From: Rahnella aquatilis CIP 78.65 = ATCC 33071
Lineage (GTDB): Bacteria > Pseudomonadota > Gammaproteobacteria > Enterobacterales > Enterobacteriaceae
Assembly (NCBI RefSeq): GCF_000241955.1
Contig: NC_016818.1
Location: forward strand, 3,224,001-3,288,000
Reading direction: 5' to 3'
DNA length: 64,000 bases
A program made the position numbers and the translations under genes. The notes beneath the pieces are model-generated. The model had not been told where the DNA came from. It searched no databases and saw only the letters and a list, made by a program, of their open reading frames with translations. The first letter of the stretch is position 1; every line of letters begins with the position of its first letter. Positions 36,778 through 46,893 of the stretch are shown here, one piece after another.

Positions 36778-39700
36778 ATGTATTCTGCAAAGCAAGACGT
36801 ACAACCAGAAACTATTATTCAGGATAATGATCCCTCTATTATTTATACCGGCAACTGGGCACGGTATACCGGAAGGGCTTACAGCGATGATGGTGCAAGT
36901 ATGGCGCTGTACGATAACGGAAAGTATTTTGAATACACATTTATCGGTTCCGGAATTGGATTTTATAGTGAAAGAAACTCCGATCAGGGCGAAATAGATT
37001 TTTATCTTAATGGCGTGTTATACGGTACGGCAACCACCAAAACGCCAACGCACCAATATAGCGATCTTATTTTTTATATTGCGGGCCTGCCACCGGGTCA
37101 TCATACCTTTAAAGGGGTGAAGAAAAACGGCACATGGATGTTGCTCGATCAGCTCAAAGTTTATAACGATGCCCCGCTCACCGCTGAAGTAAAAGCTTTT
37201 TCAGGGGCAGGTAGCGAAGGTACAGCAACTCTCCTGTTCAATCAGTCTCTCGATCAACAAAGCGGAACGGTACCCGGTAACTATCAGCTCAATAATGGCG
37301 CAAGTGTGACTTCAGTCAGCTTAAGCAATGACAGAAAAACCGCAACTTTGATCATTGATGGTTTAACTGCGAACACGGATTACACCTTAACGCTGAGCCA
37401 AATCAGTAATCAAATTTTGACCACCACCGTTCAAAACCAGTCCTTTACTCTGCGCTACACTGCGTTACCTCCTGAACAGGTTTATGACGATCCACAGCCT
37501 GAAATCACGTATGGCGGTAACTGGACACATAGTACCGGGCGCACGTCGAGTATTTTTAATCACACCACCTCATATACTCAAAACAATAACTCCGGGACAT
37601 TCTCGCTGGATTTTGTCGGCACCGATATTTCCTATTATGCAGAAAGCAATACCGATCAGGGTGATGTGGAAATATATATCGATGATGTTTCTCAAGGGCG
37701 CATTAGCACGTGGTCAGACAGCCATTTAAACAGCCATATTTTATATCAGAAAACCGGCTTGCCTTTCGGCAACCATAACATTAAGGGAATTAAACGTTCA
37801 GGAACCTGGGCTCATTTGGATGCGTTAAAAGTTTATAACGCGGGCGATCTTGAAATTGTTAAAACCACAACTGACGGCAATGACAATATTGTGGTTACTT
37901 TCAACCAGGCGCTGGACTCAAAAAGTGCATTAGATCTGACAAACTATGATCTGGATAATGGTGGCGTTATTCAAAGTGTCGCAATAGATGATTTAAAAAC
38001 GACACTGACGCTCAATGCGCCTGACTTACAAACTGGCATCCTCTATACCCTGACTTTCTGCGGGCTTAAAAATGAGATCCTGACGAAAGATTTTGCCGAT
38101 ATCCAGGCCACGTTTACCTACAACCAGGGAATGAAGTATTACTACACCTTTGATGATGAAACTGACGGGGCTTTCTTAGAGACCATTAATAATCAACGCA
38201 GTGCAATAAGCCAGGGTCATGCCCCCTCACTGGTGACGGCAAAGCTCAACAAGGGTATCGATTTTGCCAGCGGGCAGCCGGGTTATATTGATTTAGGCGT
38301 ACTGGATTGTTTGCAAAAATCGGCTTTTACCGTTGAAGCGTGGATATACCCGCGTTCAACAGCGATGAGCATGATTGTCAGCCAGGACACGCGCAACAAC
38401 AACAACCAGCGCTGGCAGCTTTACACCCAGGACAATCAGCTGGTTTGCACGATGTCGAATGATACCAACAGCATCTCGTTTACCTTAACAACCAAGTCTT
38501 TTATTCCACTGAATGCCTGGACCCACGTCGCAATTCTGCGCCAGGGTGATGAATATGCCCTGGCGGTTAACGGCAATATAGCGATGACCGGTGGCAGTAA
38601 TGTGGTGCAGACGAACGTCACCACGTCGGTGAAAGTGGGCGGACGGCTGGATACCAACGGCGCGCTGGCTGATGCTTTCAACGGTATCATTGATGAAGTT
38701 AAATTCTTTGATTCACAGATAAACCCGCAGACGTTGAGCGGGCATTATCGTCAACTGGCCGACACGAATTTCAACCTTCAGGCGAGTAATGGCAGGCTGA
38801 AAGCGGTGTTTGTTCACCCGCAATCTGTGGCACCTGTGCTGAGTGATTTCCTGACACACCTCAAAGTGAACAATGAAATGCGCGTTGGTTTGCCAATAAC
38901 TCACTTTGAGTGGGATGCGGCAGGCAATACTGCAACACTCTCTTTCACACCACTCGAACTTGCGGCGGTTGAGCAAAATATCGTCTTCACCTTGCGTTAT
39001 CGTGAGCTGCCTGTTGATGCGAATTTCTCGCTGGAACCGACCACGATAGCCGCGCCTTCTCTCTCTTCCCTGCTATTAAGCGGCTCGTTACTGACGCGCG
39101 AAATTCTATGCCCGGATTATCTTTTTACTGACCCCGGCGGTTTTGCAGAAAATGGCAGTGAATACCTGTGGGAAGTGGCGAGCAGTACGACTGGCCCGTT
39201 CAGTACCATCAACGGGTTGCATACCCGCACAATGATGCTGCTGCCCGAGCACAACGGGAAATATATTCGCGTCACGGTTACACCGCGCAATGAACGCCTG
39301 TGCTTTGGTGAGTCACAATCTGTGATTGTCGGGCCTGTCGTTGCGCGAAGTGGCAACCCGCGAACCGACTGGTTCCGCAACGCGCACTACGGCGTATCGC
39401 ACCATTTCCTGCCTAACTATCTCAATCTCTCACCGGATATTCCGCAAAATGAGAAATGGCAACCGGGCGAAAGCTGGGACGATTTCCTCAGTACTTTTGA
39501 CGTGCAGGCTTATGCCAAAGCCATCAGTGAAACGGGAGCGGGCTTTGTTCTGCTGACGATGGATCAACATGCCGGTTACAAGCTGGGGCCGAATAAAACT
39601 CATGATGCCATTCTGGATATTGAACCTGGCGTGCGCAGTGCCATTCGTGACTTGCCGCTGGAAATGGCTCAGGAACTGGCGAAGTACGACATCAAACTGA

Positions 39701-41631
39701 TGCTGTACATGATGGGCTTCGCGCCAGCCAAAGCCAGCCTGATTTATTACGATGATGACGCGAATCAGCACTCACCGGATCGCTGGGGTGACATGCTGGT
39801 ACCGCATCTGTACGAATGTTCTCCATTTGACAATATCATCACCTCTGAAACTACGCGCATGAACTATGCGGTGGTACGGGAGTTTGGTGAACGTTATGGT
39901 GATTTGTTAGCGGGCTGGTGGTTCGACGGTATGTGGAACACTTACACCGATATGAACCAACCTTACAACATCAACGATGTGGTGGACGGCTCGCGGGCGG
40001 GGAATCCCGACCGTATAGTTACCGGGATTGGTGTGCACACGTTGGCCTATACCGATTACTCTGCTGGTGAGGCATATGGCACGAAAAATGCCGAAGGTAA
40101 CTATGTGATGACTGAGTTACCGGATTCCCGCTGGGACAGCAACGACGGCTATCACCAGTGGTATCGCTGGATAGCGCTCGGCAACCAGACGGTGAATGCG
40201 GGCTGGGGTGCGATGGGTTCAAGCGATACCGGTAAACATTACGACACTGACGCCTTAGCCCAATGGGTGAAAGACGTAGCTGCCCGTGATGGCGTGGCCT
40301 GTATGGATATCCGCATTAACCGTTTCGGAGAACTGGACCCGATTGTTTCTCAACAGCTTGCGGCCGTCAACGCGGCAGTTTATCCGTCCCTCGATGACGA
40401 GCAGTTGCTTGATAAAGTACAGCAAACCACGCTGCGTTATTTCTGGGACTACGCACACCCGACCAGCGGTCTGGCTTTTGAGCGGTTATATCGCAACAGC
40501 GATGCCGGGCTTAATGAACCGGTGACCATTGGCGGCAGCGGTTTTGGCGTCATGGGCATTCTGGTGGCGATTGAACGCGGTTTTATCACTCGAGAAGAAG
40601 GGTACGATCGCATTAATAAAATGGTCGATTTTCTGGGCGGCCCGACCACCCGTTACAAAGGTGCCTGGCCACACTGGATTAACGGCAGTACAGGCGCGAC
40701 CATTCCGTTTGGTACCGATGACAATGGCGCAGATCTGGTCGAAACCTCGTTCATGGTGGAGGGGTTGCTGACGGCACGTCAGTATTTTAATGATCCTGGG
40801 CTGACGGATAAAATCAACACACTCTGGCATGACATTGACTGGAACTACTTCACCAATAACAGCAACAGTCTGTACTGGCATATCGATAAAAATTTACAGT
40901 TCACCATGGGGATGAAAATCACCGGCTGGAACGAAGCGATGATCAGCTACCTGCTGGCCATTGCCTCGCCGACCCATGCCATCGATCCGGCACTCTGGGA
41001 AAGGGGCTGGTCACAGGGAAGTTATCACAACAAAAACAAAGACTACTACGGCGTTACACTGCCGATCGGCCCGACGATGGGCGGCCCGATGTTCTTTATG
41101 CATTACTCCTTCCTCGGTTTTGACCCGCGTAATCTGCGGGACAGTGCCAATAACGTGAATTATTTCCAGCAGGGTGAAGCGCAAAGCCAGATCCAGCAGG
41201 CTTACTGTATCGATAACCCTGGCGGATTTAACGGCTATGCAGAAAATTACTGGGGACTGACATCGGGTTACGGACCTGCAGGTTATGCAAGTCATGATCC
41301 AACGTCTGATGACGGGACGATTACCCTTACCGCTGCACTATGTGACTTACCTTATTTACCTGAAGCGTCAATAGCAGCGCTGCGCCATTTTTATGACGAC
41401 CTGGGAAATGCGCTGTGGACCGAGAAATGCGGGTTTATTGATGGTGTAAATCTTTCCAAAAACTGGTATTCCGAGGGATATCTGGCCATCGACCAGGGAC
41501 CGATCATTGGCATGATTGAAAACCATCGTAGTGGATTGTTATGGCGTTATTTTATGAGTTGTCCGGAAATTCAGCAGGCTTTATCGCTTATCGGCTTTGT
41601 TGATGATGACTATCCACCGCGCCAACGTTAA
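36778..41631 (+). CDS. Giant modular carbohydrate-active protein with C-terminal GH144-like domain
   Basis: 1617 residues. In order: carbohydrate-binding-like beta domain (about 12-130), SbsA-like Ig domain (132-228), second copies of both (235-355, 357-449), LamG/concanavalin-like domain (452-660), two Ig-like domains (665-855), a GH29-fucosidase-like TIM barrel (860-1200; WWFDGMW at 1047-1053, Asp1050 in the place of the nucleophile), and a GH144/glycoamylase (PF10091) domain (1203-1612; DLVETSFMVEGLLTARQYF, HYSFLGFDPR, IDQGP..ENHRSGLLW). GH144 founders are endo-beta-1,2-glucanases. GAGG precedes the ATG at 8 bases. No signal peptide or RTX tail is seen. AT-richer than its neighbours; probably acquired. 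Substrate and location unknown. Confidence 0.88.
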   Translation: MYSAKQDVQPETIIQDNDPSIIYTGNWARYTGRAYSDDGASMALYDNGKYFEYTFIGSGIGFYSERNSDQGEIDFYLNGVLYGTATTKTPTHQYSDLIFYIAGLPPGHHTFKGVKKNGTWMLLDQLKVYNDAPLTAEVKAFSGAGSEGTATLLFNQSLDQQSGTVPGNYQLNNGASVTSVSLSNDRKTATLIIDGLTANTDYTLTLSQISNQILTTTVQNQSFTLRYTALPPEQVYDDPQPEITYGGNWTHSTGRTSSIFNHTTSYTQNNNSGTFSLDFVGTDISYYAESNTDQGDVEIYIDDVSQGRISTWSDSHLNSHILYQKTGLPFGNHNIKGIKRSGTWAHLDALKVYNAGDLEIVKTTTDGNDNIVVTFNQALDSKSALDLTNYDLDNGGVIQSVAIDDLKTTLTLNAPDLQTGILYTLTFCGLKNEILTKDFADIQATFTYNQGMKYYYTFDDETDGAFLETINNQRSAISQGHAPSLVTAKLNKGIDFASGQPGYIDLGVLDCLQKSAFTVEAWIYPRSTAMSMIVSQDTRNNNNQRWQLYTQDNQLVCTMSNDTNSISFTLTTKSFIPLNAWTHVAILRQGDEYALAVNGNIAMTGGSNVVQTNVTTSVKVGGRLDTNGALADAFNGIIDEVKFFDSQINPQTLSGHYRQLADTNFNLQASNGRLKAVFVHPQSVAPVLSDFLTHLKVNNEMRVGLPITHFEWDAAGNTATLSFTPLELAAVEQNIVFTLRYRELPVDANFSLEPTTIAAPSLSSLLLSGSLLTREILCPDYLFTDPGGFAENGSEYLWEVASSTTGPFSTINGLHTRTMMLLPEHNGKYIRVTVTPRNERLCFGESQSVIVGPVVARSGNPRTDWFRNAHYGVSHHFLPNYLNLSPDIPQNEKWQPGESWDDFLSTFDVQAYAKAISETGAGFVLLTMDQHAGYKLGPNKTHDAILDIEPGVRSAIRDLPLEMAQELAKYDIKLMLYMMGFAPAKASLIYYDDDANQHSPDRWGDMLVPHLYECSPFDNIITSETTRMNYAVVREFGERYGDLLAGWWFDGMWNTYTDMNQPYNINDVVDGSRAGNPDRIVTGIGVHTLAYTDYSAGEAYGTKNAEGNYVMTELPDSRWDSNDGYHQWYRWIALGNQTVNAGWGAMGSSDTGKHYDTDALAQWVKDVAARDGVACMDIRINRFGELDPIVSQQLAAVNAAVYPSLDDEQLLDKVQQTTLRYFWDYAHPTSGLAFERLYRNSDAGLNEPVTIGGSGFGVMGILVAIERGFITREEGYDRINKMVDFLGGPTTRYKGAWPHWINGSTGATIPFGTDDNGADLVETSFMVEGLLTARQYFNDPGLTDKINTLWHDIDWNYFTNNSNSLYWHIDKNLQFTMGMKITGWNEAMISYLLAIASPTHAIDPALWERGWSQGSYHNKNKDYYGVTLPIGPTMGGPMFFMHYSFLGFDPRNLRDSANNVNYFQQGEAQSQIQQAYCIDNPGGFNGYAENYWGLTSGYGPAGYASHDPTSDDGTITLTAALCDLPYLPEASIAALRHFYDDLGNALWTEKCGFIDGVNLSKNWYSEGYLAIDQGPIIGMIENHRSGLLWRYFMSCPEIQQALSLIGFVDDDYPPRQR

Positions 41632-41648
41632 ATAATATTCTGACCTGA

Positions 41649-41690
41649 AGTGTTTGTCTGCAAGGGTACCCGCAGGCAAACACTTTCTTT
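41649..41690 (+). terminator. Terminator after the giant gene
   Basis: AGTGTTTGTCTGC pairs with GCAGGCAAACACT (one T-G pair), followed by TTCTTTC. Confidence 0.75.
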
Positions 41691-41741
41691 CGTCATGACA
41701 ATCCTTTAACTCATACCTCAATCCGGGCAACTTTATGCAGA

Positions 41742-42731
41742 TCACTCCACGTCCAGCGCCTGCCGGAACTGCGCCCACATTTTTGAGGCAGACGGCCTGA
41801 CGGAGGCCACTTTCACCGGCAGTTGCGGCGGTGCACCGGCTTTCATCTCGCCGAGATCGAACACAAAGGTGTAATCCGGTTCCTGCCCCATACGTAAATC
41901 GCTGACCAGAATATGCCCGGCCTGCTCTTTTACGCTGAAGAAACCGTGGCTGAACCAGGCGACGCGCGCCAGAAACGCATTATCTTTGTGCGCTTCATAC
42001 AACGCTTCACCGCGCGGATAGAAGCGGAAGCGGATCGGGGAATCCGGATGCAGCAATGAGGTAAAGCCTTCACCGTAACTGTCTTTACTCATCACCACCA
42101 CACGCCACACCAGCGAATTGAGCGGTGTCGGCGTGACCAGAACCTGTGTGCTTTCTATATTTTGCCGCTGCAGTTCTGCGCCAACGTGCCGCGTCACCTG
42201 ATGTTGCTCAATCACGGTACAGGCCAGATACAGGCAACTGATGCCCAGTAGCGCATTACTCCACATAATGCCGCGCTGCTGCTCGCGATAAAGCGCCAGA
42301 CCGACGCCGATAATCAGCGGCAGGGTATAGAGTGGATCGATAATAAAAATGCTGCCGATGGCAAAAGGATAATGGGTAAACGGAAGGCCGAGCTGTGTGC
42401 CGTAAACCGTCATCAGATCCAGCAACGGATGGGTGATCAGCGCCAGCCAGACCGCGCCCCACCAGTGGCGGAAATGTTGTCCGCCGCTGAACAGTTTTGC
42501 CATCAGCCAGGCCAGCAGCGGTGAAATCAGCGTCAGATAAAATAACGCATGGCTTTCGGTGCGGTGCATCGTCATATTGCTGATGGCATCACCGTGATCG
42601 TAAAACACATCCAGATCAGGTAAGGTTCCGCACACCGCGCCTGCCAGTGCAGATTTCCACACCGGCGCACGTTTGCCCATCACCGCAATACCCACCGCCG
42701 CGCCAAGAACTAATTGTGAAACCGAATCCAT
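41742..42731 (-). CDS. YdjM/YbcI-like membrane-bound metal-dependent hydrolase family protein
   Basis: 329-residue inner-membrane protein of the DUF457 family (E. coli YdjM, YbcI). N-terminal helices carry LVLGAAVG, AGAVCGTLPDLDV and HRTESHALF; the conserved Asp/His set (PDLD, H..SH, HPLLDL) resembles a metal site. The last 100 residues are periplasmic-like beta strands. Same strand and 9 bases downstream of rutR, so probably co-transcribed with it. Activity has not been shown for the family, as far as I know. Confidence 0.82.
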   Translation of the reverse strand: MDSVSQLVLGAAVGIAVMGKRAPVWKSALAGAVCGTLPDLDVFYDHGDAISNMTMHRTESHALFYLTLISPLLAWLMAKLFSGGQHFRHWWGAVWLALITHPLLDLMTVYGTQLGLPFTHYPFAIGSIFIIDPLYTLPLIIGVGLALYREQQRGIMWSNALLGISCLYLACTVIEQHQVTRHVGAELQRQNIESTQVLVTPTPLNSLVWRVVVMSKDSYGEGFTSLLHPDSPIRFRFYPRGEALYEAHKDNAFLARVAWFSHGFFSVKEQAGHILVSDLRMGQEPDYTFVFDLGEMKAGAPPQLPVKVASVRPSASKMWAQFRQALDVE

Positions 42732-42740
42732 TCTGCCCCC

Positions 42741-43430
42741 TTAATCCCGAAGCTGAATACCTTCGGTAATAATGCGCTGGACGTTGCTCACCGTTTGCTC
42801 AAAGAATTCAGGGTCATTGAGCGTTTTGCCGGTAATAGCTTCCACCTGAACACCAAAATCGGCGTAATGTTGCGTGGTGGCCCACAGCATAAAAATCAGC
42901 TGCATCGGCTCAACCGGCGCGATCAGTTCTGCTTTAATCCAGCCACGGATCACATCCGATTTATCTTCCACCAGCGTTTTCAGACTGCCCCCCAGTTCCT
43001 GTTTCAGCAGCGGCGCGCCCTGTACCATCTCCAGACAAAACAGCTTTGATGCCTGTGGGTGATCGCGCGAAACACACAGTTTCAGGCGGATATATTCACG
43101 GATGGCTTCCAGCGGATGTTGATCAGACTGCAAGGCTTTCAGCGGCGCCAGCCAGATATCCAGCAGCCCTTTCAGCACGGCGATATACAAATCTTCTTTC
43201 GACGGGAAGTAATACAGCAGGTTGGTTTTGGACACATCAGCGCGCTCGGCAACCTGATCCAGACTGGTGCCATGCATGCCGTACAACGAAAAGAATTCCA
43301 GTGCCGCCGCCATGATATTGCCACGTTTGGCCGCGACCGCCCGTGAGCGTCGCGTCGGGGCTTTCGCCGCCGTCTGGCGGGATTTTTTCTCTCCGGCGTC
43401 AGGCTGCGGAGGTTCGACCAATGGCTTCAC
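42741..43430 (-). CDS. rutR: Pyrimidine-responsive TetR-family regulator
   Basis: About 229 residues, strongly similar to E. coli RutR, which senses uracil and thymine and represses rut. The helix-turn-helix reads TSLDQVAERADVSKTNLLYYFPSKEDLY and the ligand domain continues WLAPLKAL and FMLWATTQHYADF. The N-terminus is about 25 residues longer and basic/proline-rich. GTG at 43430 has AGGGAG 5 bases upstream; TTG at 43448 (MSQGDIVK, resembling E. coli MTQGAVK) is an alternative. Divergent from rutA. Confidence 0.93.
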   Translation of the reverse strand: MKPLVEPPQPDAGEKKSRQTAAKAPTRRSRAVAAKRGNIMAAALEFFSLYGMHGTSLDQVAERADVSKTNLLYYFPSKEDLYIAVLKGLLDIWLAPLKALQSDQHPLEAIREYIRLKLCVSRDHPQASKLFCLEMVQGAPLLKQELGGSLKTLVEDKSDVIRGWIKAELIAPVEPMQLIFMLWATTQHYADFGVQVEAITGKTLNDPEFFEQTVSNVQRIITEGIQLRD

Positions 43431-43614
43431 AATGTCTCCCTGAGACAAACAGCAAGGCTGAAATCATAACAAATGGCGGTACAGGCGACTATCGCTATGC
43501 ATACCGATGATGGAAGTAACACTCACACCAATAATTATTAACCACAAAGGGTTACTAATTTAACAAATTTGCACCATTTCCGTTCAATCCTGCCTGATAA
43601 ATGTGCAGCTATTT

Positions 43615-43648
43615 TTGACCATATGGTCTGAAACAGACCATATGCTCT
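43615..43648. promoter_or_regulatory. Two RutR operators upstream of rutA
   Basis: TTGACCATATGGTCTG (43615-43630) matches the RutR consensus TTGACCAnnTGGTCAA with the core GACCATATGGTC a perfect palindrome. A second copy AGACCATATGCTCT (43635-43648) has one mismatch in the core. Their centres are 19 bases apart. They lie 55-90 bases upstream of the sigma-54 element. Confidence 0.85.
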
Positions 43649-43702
43649 ACCAAAAATCCAAACAAAATTTTAACACACTGATAAACAAAGAGATTAAAAA
43701 AC

Positions 43703-43718
43703 TGGCATCCGGCTTGCA
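43703..43718 (+). promoter_or_regulatory. Sigma-54 promoter of the rut operon
   Basis: TGGCATCCGGCTTGCA fits the sigma-54 consensus TGGCAC-N5-TTGCA, with the invariant GG (43704-43705) and GC (43716-43717) at -24/-12 and correct spacing. Transcription would start near 43730, 36 bases before the rutA ATG. E. coli rut is also NtrC/sigma-54 dependent. I saw no full NtrC pair. Confidence 0.88.
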
Positions 43719-43765
43719 ATACCTTTCCTGAATTCCTTCATTCGCGTTGCATCACGAGGTGAGCT

Positions 43766-44857
43766 ATGAAAATCGGTGTCTTTATTCCTATCGGCAACAA
43801 CGGCTGGTTAATTTCAGAAACTGCGCCGCAGTACAAACCCACCTTCGAACTGAACAAAACCATCGTGCAGAAAGCGGAGCACTATCATTTTGATTTCGCG
43901 CTGTCGATGATCAAACTGCGCGGCTTCGGCGGCAAAACCGAATTCTGGGAACACAATATGGAGTCGTTCACGCTGATGGCGGGCCTCGCTGCCGTAACTT
44001 CCCGCATCCAGCTTTACGCCACCGCCGCCACACTGGTGATGCCACCCGCGATCGTTGCGCGTATGGCCGCCACGATAGATTCCATTTCCAACGGCCGTTT
44101 CGGCGTAAATGTCGTCACCGGCTGGCAGAAACCGGAATACGAACAAATGGGTATGTGGCCGGGCGATGACTATTTCAGCCGCCGCTATGACTACCTGACC
44201 GAATACGTCAGCGTGCTGCGCGATCTGTGGGGCACCGGTCACTGCACGCTTGACGGCGAATTCTTCAAAATGGACGACTGCCGCGTCAGCCCGCGCCCGC
44301 AGAGCGAAATGAAAGTGATCTGCGCCGGACAAAGCGATGCCGGCATGGCGTTCTCCGCAAAACACGCCGACTTTAACTTCTGCTTCGGCAAAGGCGTCAA
44401 CACGCCAACCGCCTTTGCCCCCACCGCTGCCCGCATGAAAACGGCGGCTGAAGCTGAAAACCGCGACGTCTCCTCTTATGTCCTGTTTATGGTAATTGCT
44501 GATGAAACTGACGCCGCCGCCCGCGCCAAATGGGATTTGTACAAATCCGGTGCTGACGCCGATGCGCTCGCCTGGCTCACCGACCAGAGCAGCAAAGACA
44601 CCAAATCCGGAGCCGATACCAACGTCCGCCAGATGGCTGACCCGACGTCCGCCGTCAATATCAACATGGGCACGCTGGTCGGTTCTTACGCCAGCGTTGC
44701 CAGAATGCTCGACGAAATCGACACCGTGCCCGGCGCTGGTGGCGTGCTGCTGACCTTTGATGATTTCGTGGAAGGCATCGAAAACTTTGGCCGCTACATC
44801 CAGCCATTAATGAAAACCCGCCAGCACATCGGCACTGAGCAGAAAGAGGTCGCATGA
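43766..44857 (+). CDS. rutA: Pyrimidine monooxygenase
   Basis: 363-residue FMN-dependent luciferase-like monooxygenase opening the uracil ring between N3 and C4 to ureidoacrylate peracid, using reduced FMN from RutF and O2. The N-terminus [16 protein letters not shown] and the [15 protein letters not shown] loop are family hallmarks; length matches E. coli RutA. GAGGTGAGCT precedes the ATG. Overlaps rutB by 4 bases. First gene of rutABCDFG. Confidence 0.96.
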   Translation: MKIGVFIPIGNNGWLISETAPQYKPTFELNKTIVQKAEHYHFDFALSMIKLRGFGGKTEFWEHNMESFTLMAGLAAVTSRIQLYATAATLVMPPAIVARMAATIDSISNGRFGVNVVTGWQKPEYEQMGMWPGDDYFSRRYDYLTEYVSVLRDLWGTGHCTLDGEFFKMDDCRVSPRPQSEMKVICAGQSDAGMAFSAKHADFNFCFGKGVNTPTAFAPTAARMKTAAEAENRDVSSYVLFMVIADETDAAARAKWDLYKSGADADALAWLTDQSSKDTKSGADTNVRQMADPTSAVNINMGTLVGSYASVARMLDEIDTVPGAGGVLLTFDDFVEGIENFGRYIQPLMKTRQHIGTEQKEVA

Positions 44858-45606
44858 TGAACGTTGTTGAGAATCAAACTGTGGTCCGCCGCGAACCCCA
44901 CAATACCGGCGAGGAAACGATCCTCACAGCACGCCCTGAAGCCATTGCTTTCACGCCGCAGCAAACGGCGCTGATCGTGGTGGATATGCAAAACGCCTAT
45001 GCCTCACAAGGCGGTTATCTGGATCTGGCCGGTTTTGACGTTTCCGCCACCGCGCCGGTGATTGCCAATATCAAAGTAGCCATTGCCGCCGCCCGCGCCG
45101 CCGGGATCAAAGTGATTTTCTTCCAGAACGGCTGGGACAATCAGTACGTTGAAGCCGGTGGCGCCGGTTCGCCGAACTTCCACAAATCCAATGCGCTGAA
45201 AACCATGCGCAAACGCCCGGAACTGATGGGTAAACTGCTGGCGAAAGGTGACTGGGATTATGACCTGGTCGATGAGCTTCAGCCGCAGCCGGGCGACATT
45301 GTGTTGCCAAAACCACGCTACAGCGGCTTCTTCAATACCCAGCTCGACAGCCTGCTGCGCAGCTACGGTATTCATCATCTGGTGTTCACCGGCATCGCCA
45401 CCAATGTCTGCGTGGAATCCACGCTGCGTGATGGCTTCTTTCTGGAATATTTCGGCGTGGTGCTGGAAGACGCCACCCATCAGGCCGGACCGGAATTCGC
45501 ACAAAAAGCCGCAATTTATAACATCGAAACCTTCTTTGGCTGGGTCTCCAGCGTGCGCAATTTCTGCGACGCCGTGGGCTATAAAACTGAACAAAACGCC
45601 GCTTAA
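44854..45606 (+). CDS. rutB: Ureidoacrylate amidohydrolase
   Basis: 250-residue isochorismatase-like cysteine hydrolase that cleaves (peroxy)ureidoacrylate to carbamate and aminoacrylate. The catalytic triad is visible: Asp44 (VVDMQNAY), Lys153 (LPKPRYSGF) and Cys186 ([10 protein letters not shown]). ATGATG at the start leaves a choice of first or second Met. Confidence 0.96.
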   Translation: MMNVVENQTVVRREPHNTGEETILTARPEAIAFTPQQTALIVVDMQNAYASQGGYLDLAGFDVSATAPVIANIKVAIAAARAAGIKVIFFQNGWDNQYVEAGGAGSPNFHKSNALKTMRKRPELMGKLLAKGDWDYDLVDELQPQPGDIVLPKPRYSGFFNTQLDSLLRSYGIHHLVFTGIATNVCVESTLRDGFFLEYFGVVLEDATHQAGPEFAQKAAIYNIETFFGWVSSVRNFCDAVGYKTEQNAA

Positions 45607-45632
45607 CCGTTTTCTGAAAAGGACAATTTACG

Positions 45633-46019
45633 ATGCCTAAAAGTGCCATTATTCCGGCGGGCAGCGGTGTTCCGCTGGCCCCTTTTGTCCCAGGTACCCT
45701 TGCCGATGGCGTGGTGTACGTTTCCGGCACCCTGCCGTTTGATAAAGACAATAACGTGGTGCATGTCGGCGACGCCGCGGCGCAAACCCGCCACGTACTG
45801 GAGATCATCAAAAGCGTGATCGAAACCTCGGGCGGCACAATGGATGACGTCACCATGAACTCGATTTTCATCACCGACTGGGCGAATTACGGTGCGGTAA
45901 ATCAGGTTTACGCCGAGTATTTTCCGGGCGAAAAACCGGCACGGTTCTGCATTCAGTGCGGTCTGGTGAAACCGGATGCGCTGATCGAAATCGCCTCCGT
46001 TGCGCATATCGGCAAATAA
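45633..46019 (+). CDS. rutC: Aminoacrylate deaminase/peracid reductase, RidA family
   Basis: 128-residue YjgF/RidA protein. RidA-type enzymes hydrolyse reactive enamines; RutC converts 3-aminoacrylate to malonic semialdehyde and ammonia. The tail [22 protein letters not shown] is typical, and [20 protein letters not shown] marks the N-terminus. AAAAGGA precedes the ATG. Third cistron of rut. Confidence 0.96.
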   Translation: MPKSAIIPAGSGVPLAPFVPGTLADGVVYVSGTLPFDKDNNVVHVGDAAAQTRHVLEIIKSVIETSGGTMDDVTMNSIFITDWANYGAVNQVYAEYFPGEKPARFCIQCGLVKPDALIEIASVAHIGK

Positions 46020-46061
46020 TCATTTCGCAAAAAACCGTCCTGAACACCTTGAGGAAACAGC

Positions 46062-46862
46062 ATGTATTACAAGGTATTGGGTAAGAAAAATGCCGATGCC
46101 GAAACCGTTGTGCTCTCATCGGGGCTTGGCGGTTCGGGCGGCTTCTGGCAGCCGCAACTGACGATGCTTGCGGCACATTTTCGCGTGGTGGTGTACGACC
46201 AGCACGGCACCGGCGTCAGCCAGGGTACGGTGCCTGCCGGTTACCGGATGGAAGACATGGCCGACGAACTGGCAGACATGCTCAATGAACTGGATATCAG
46301 CCGCTGTCATCTGGTCGGTCATGCGCTCGGCGGTATTATCGGCCTGCATCTTGCACTGCGTTATCCGGCGCTGTTGCAAAGTCTGGTGGTGATTAACGGC
46401 TGGACGAAGCTCGACAGCCAGACGCGGCGCTGCTTTGAAGTGCGGCAAAATCTGCTGCTCAACAGCGGCGTGGATGCCTATGTGCAGGCGCAGCCGCTGT
46501 TTTTGTATCCGGGAGACTGGCTTTCTGAACATGAGGCGTTATTGCAGGAAGAGCGCCAGCATCAGGTGGCGCATTTTCAGGGGATGGAAAACCTGCTGCA
46601 CCGTTTGCAGGCGCTGATGGATTCAGACCTGACGGAGTCGCTTGGACACGTGATCACACCGACGCTGGCTTTCAGTTGTAAAGACGATTTGCTGGTGCCG
46701 TGGTCACGCTCGGTGGATCTCGCTTCCCGTCTGCCTAACGGCGAACACACGCAAATGCTGTACGGTGGCCACGCCATGAGCGTGACCGACCCGGAAACTT
46801 TTAACCCGATTTTACTGGACTGGCTGCTGCGACATTCATCCCGACATACCACCGCGCATTAA
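46062..46862 (+). CDS. rutD: Alpha/beta hydrolase-fold aminoacrylate hydrolase
   Basis: 266 residues, alpha/beta hydrolase fold (SSGLGGSGGFW oxyanion region; CKDDLLVPW acid; GGHAMSVTDPE histidine). The nucleophile elbow is GHALGG, with Ala88 where serine is expected; E. coli RutD has the same change, so it is a family trait, consistent with a non-canonical role in speeding aminoacrylate hydrolysis. GAGGAAACAGC precedes the ATG. Confidence 0.95.
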   Translation: MYYKVLGKKNADAETVVLSSGLGGSGGFWQPQLTMLAAHFRVVVYDQHGTGVSQGTVPAGYRMEDMADELADMLNELDISRCHLVGHALGGIIGLHLALRYPALLQSLVVINGWTKLDSQTRRCFEVRQNLLLNSGVDAYVQAQPLFLYPGDWLSEHEALLQEERQHQVAHFQGMENLLHRLQALMDSDLTESLGHVITPTLAFSCKDDLLVPWSRSVDLASRLPNGEHTQMLYGGHAMSVTDPETFNPILLDWLLRHSSRHTTAH

Positions 46863-46893
46863 GCAAGACTGATTAAAAACTGAGGACACGACC

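Noticed and set aside
36695..36997. 100-codon frame offering a hydrophobic N-terminus before the giant gene
   Set aside because: It is in a different frame from the giant protein and ends inside it; only a frameshift could join them, and the giant gene has its own GAGG ribosome site.
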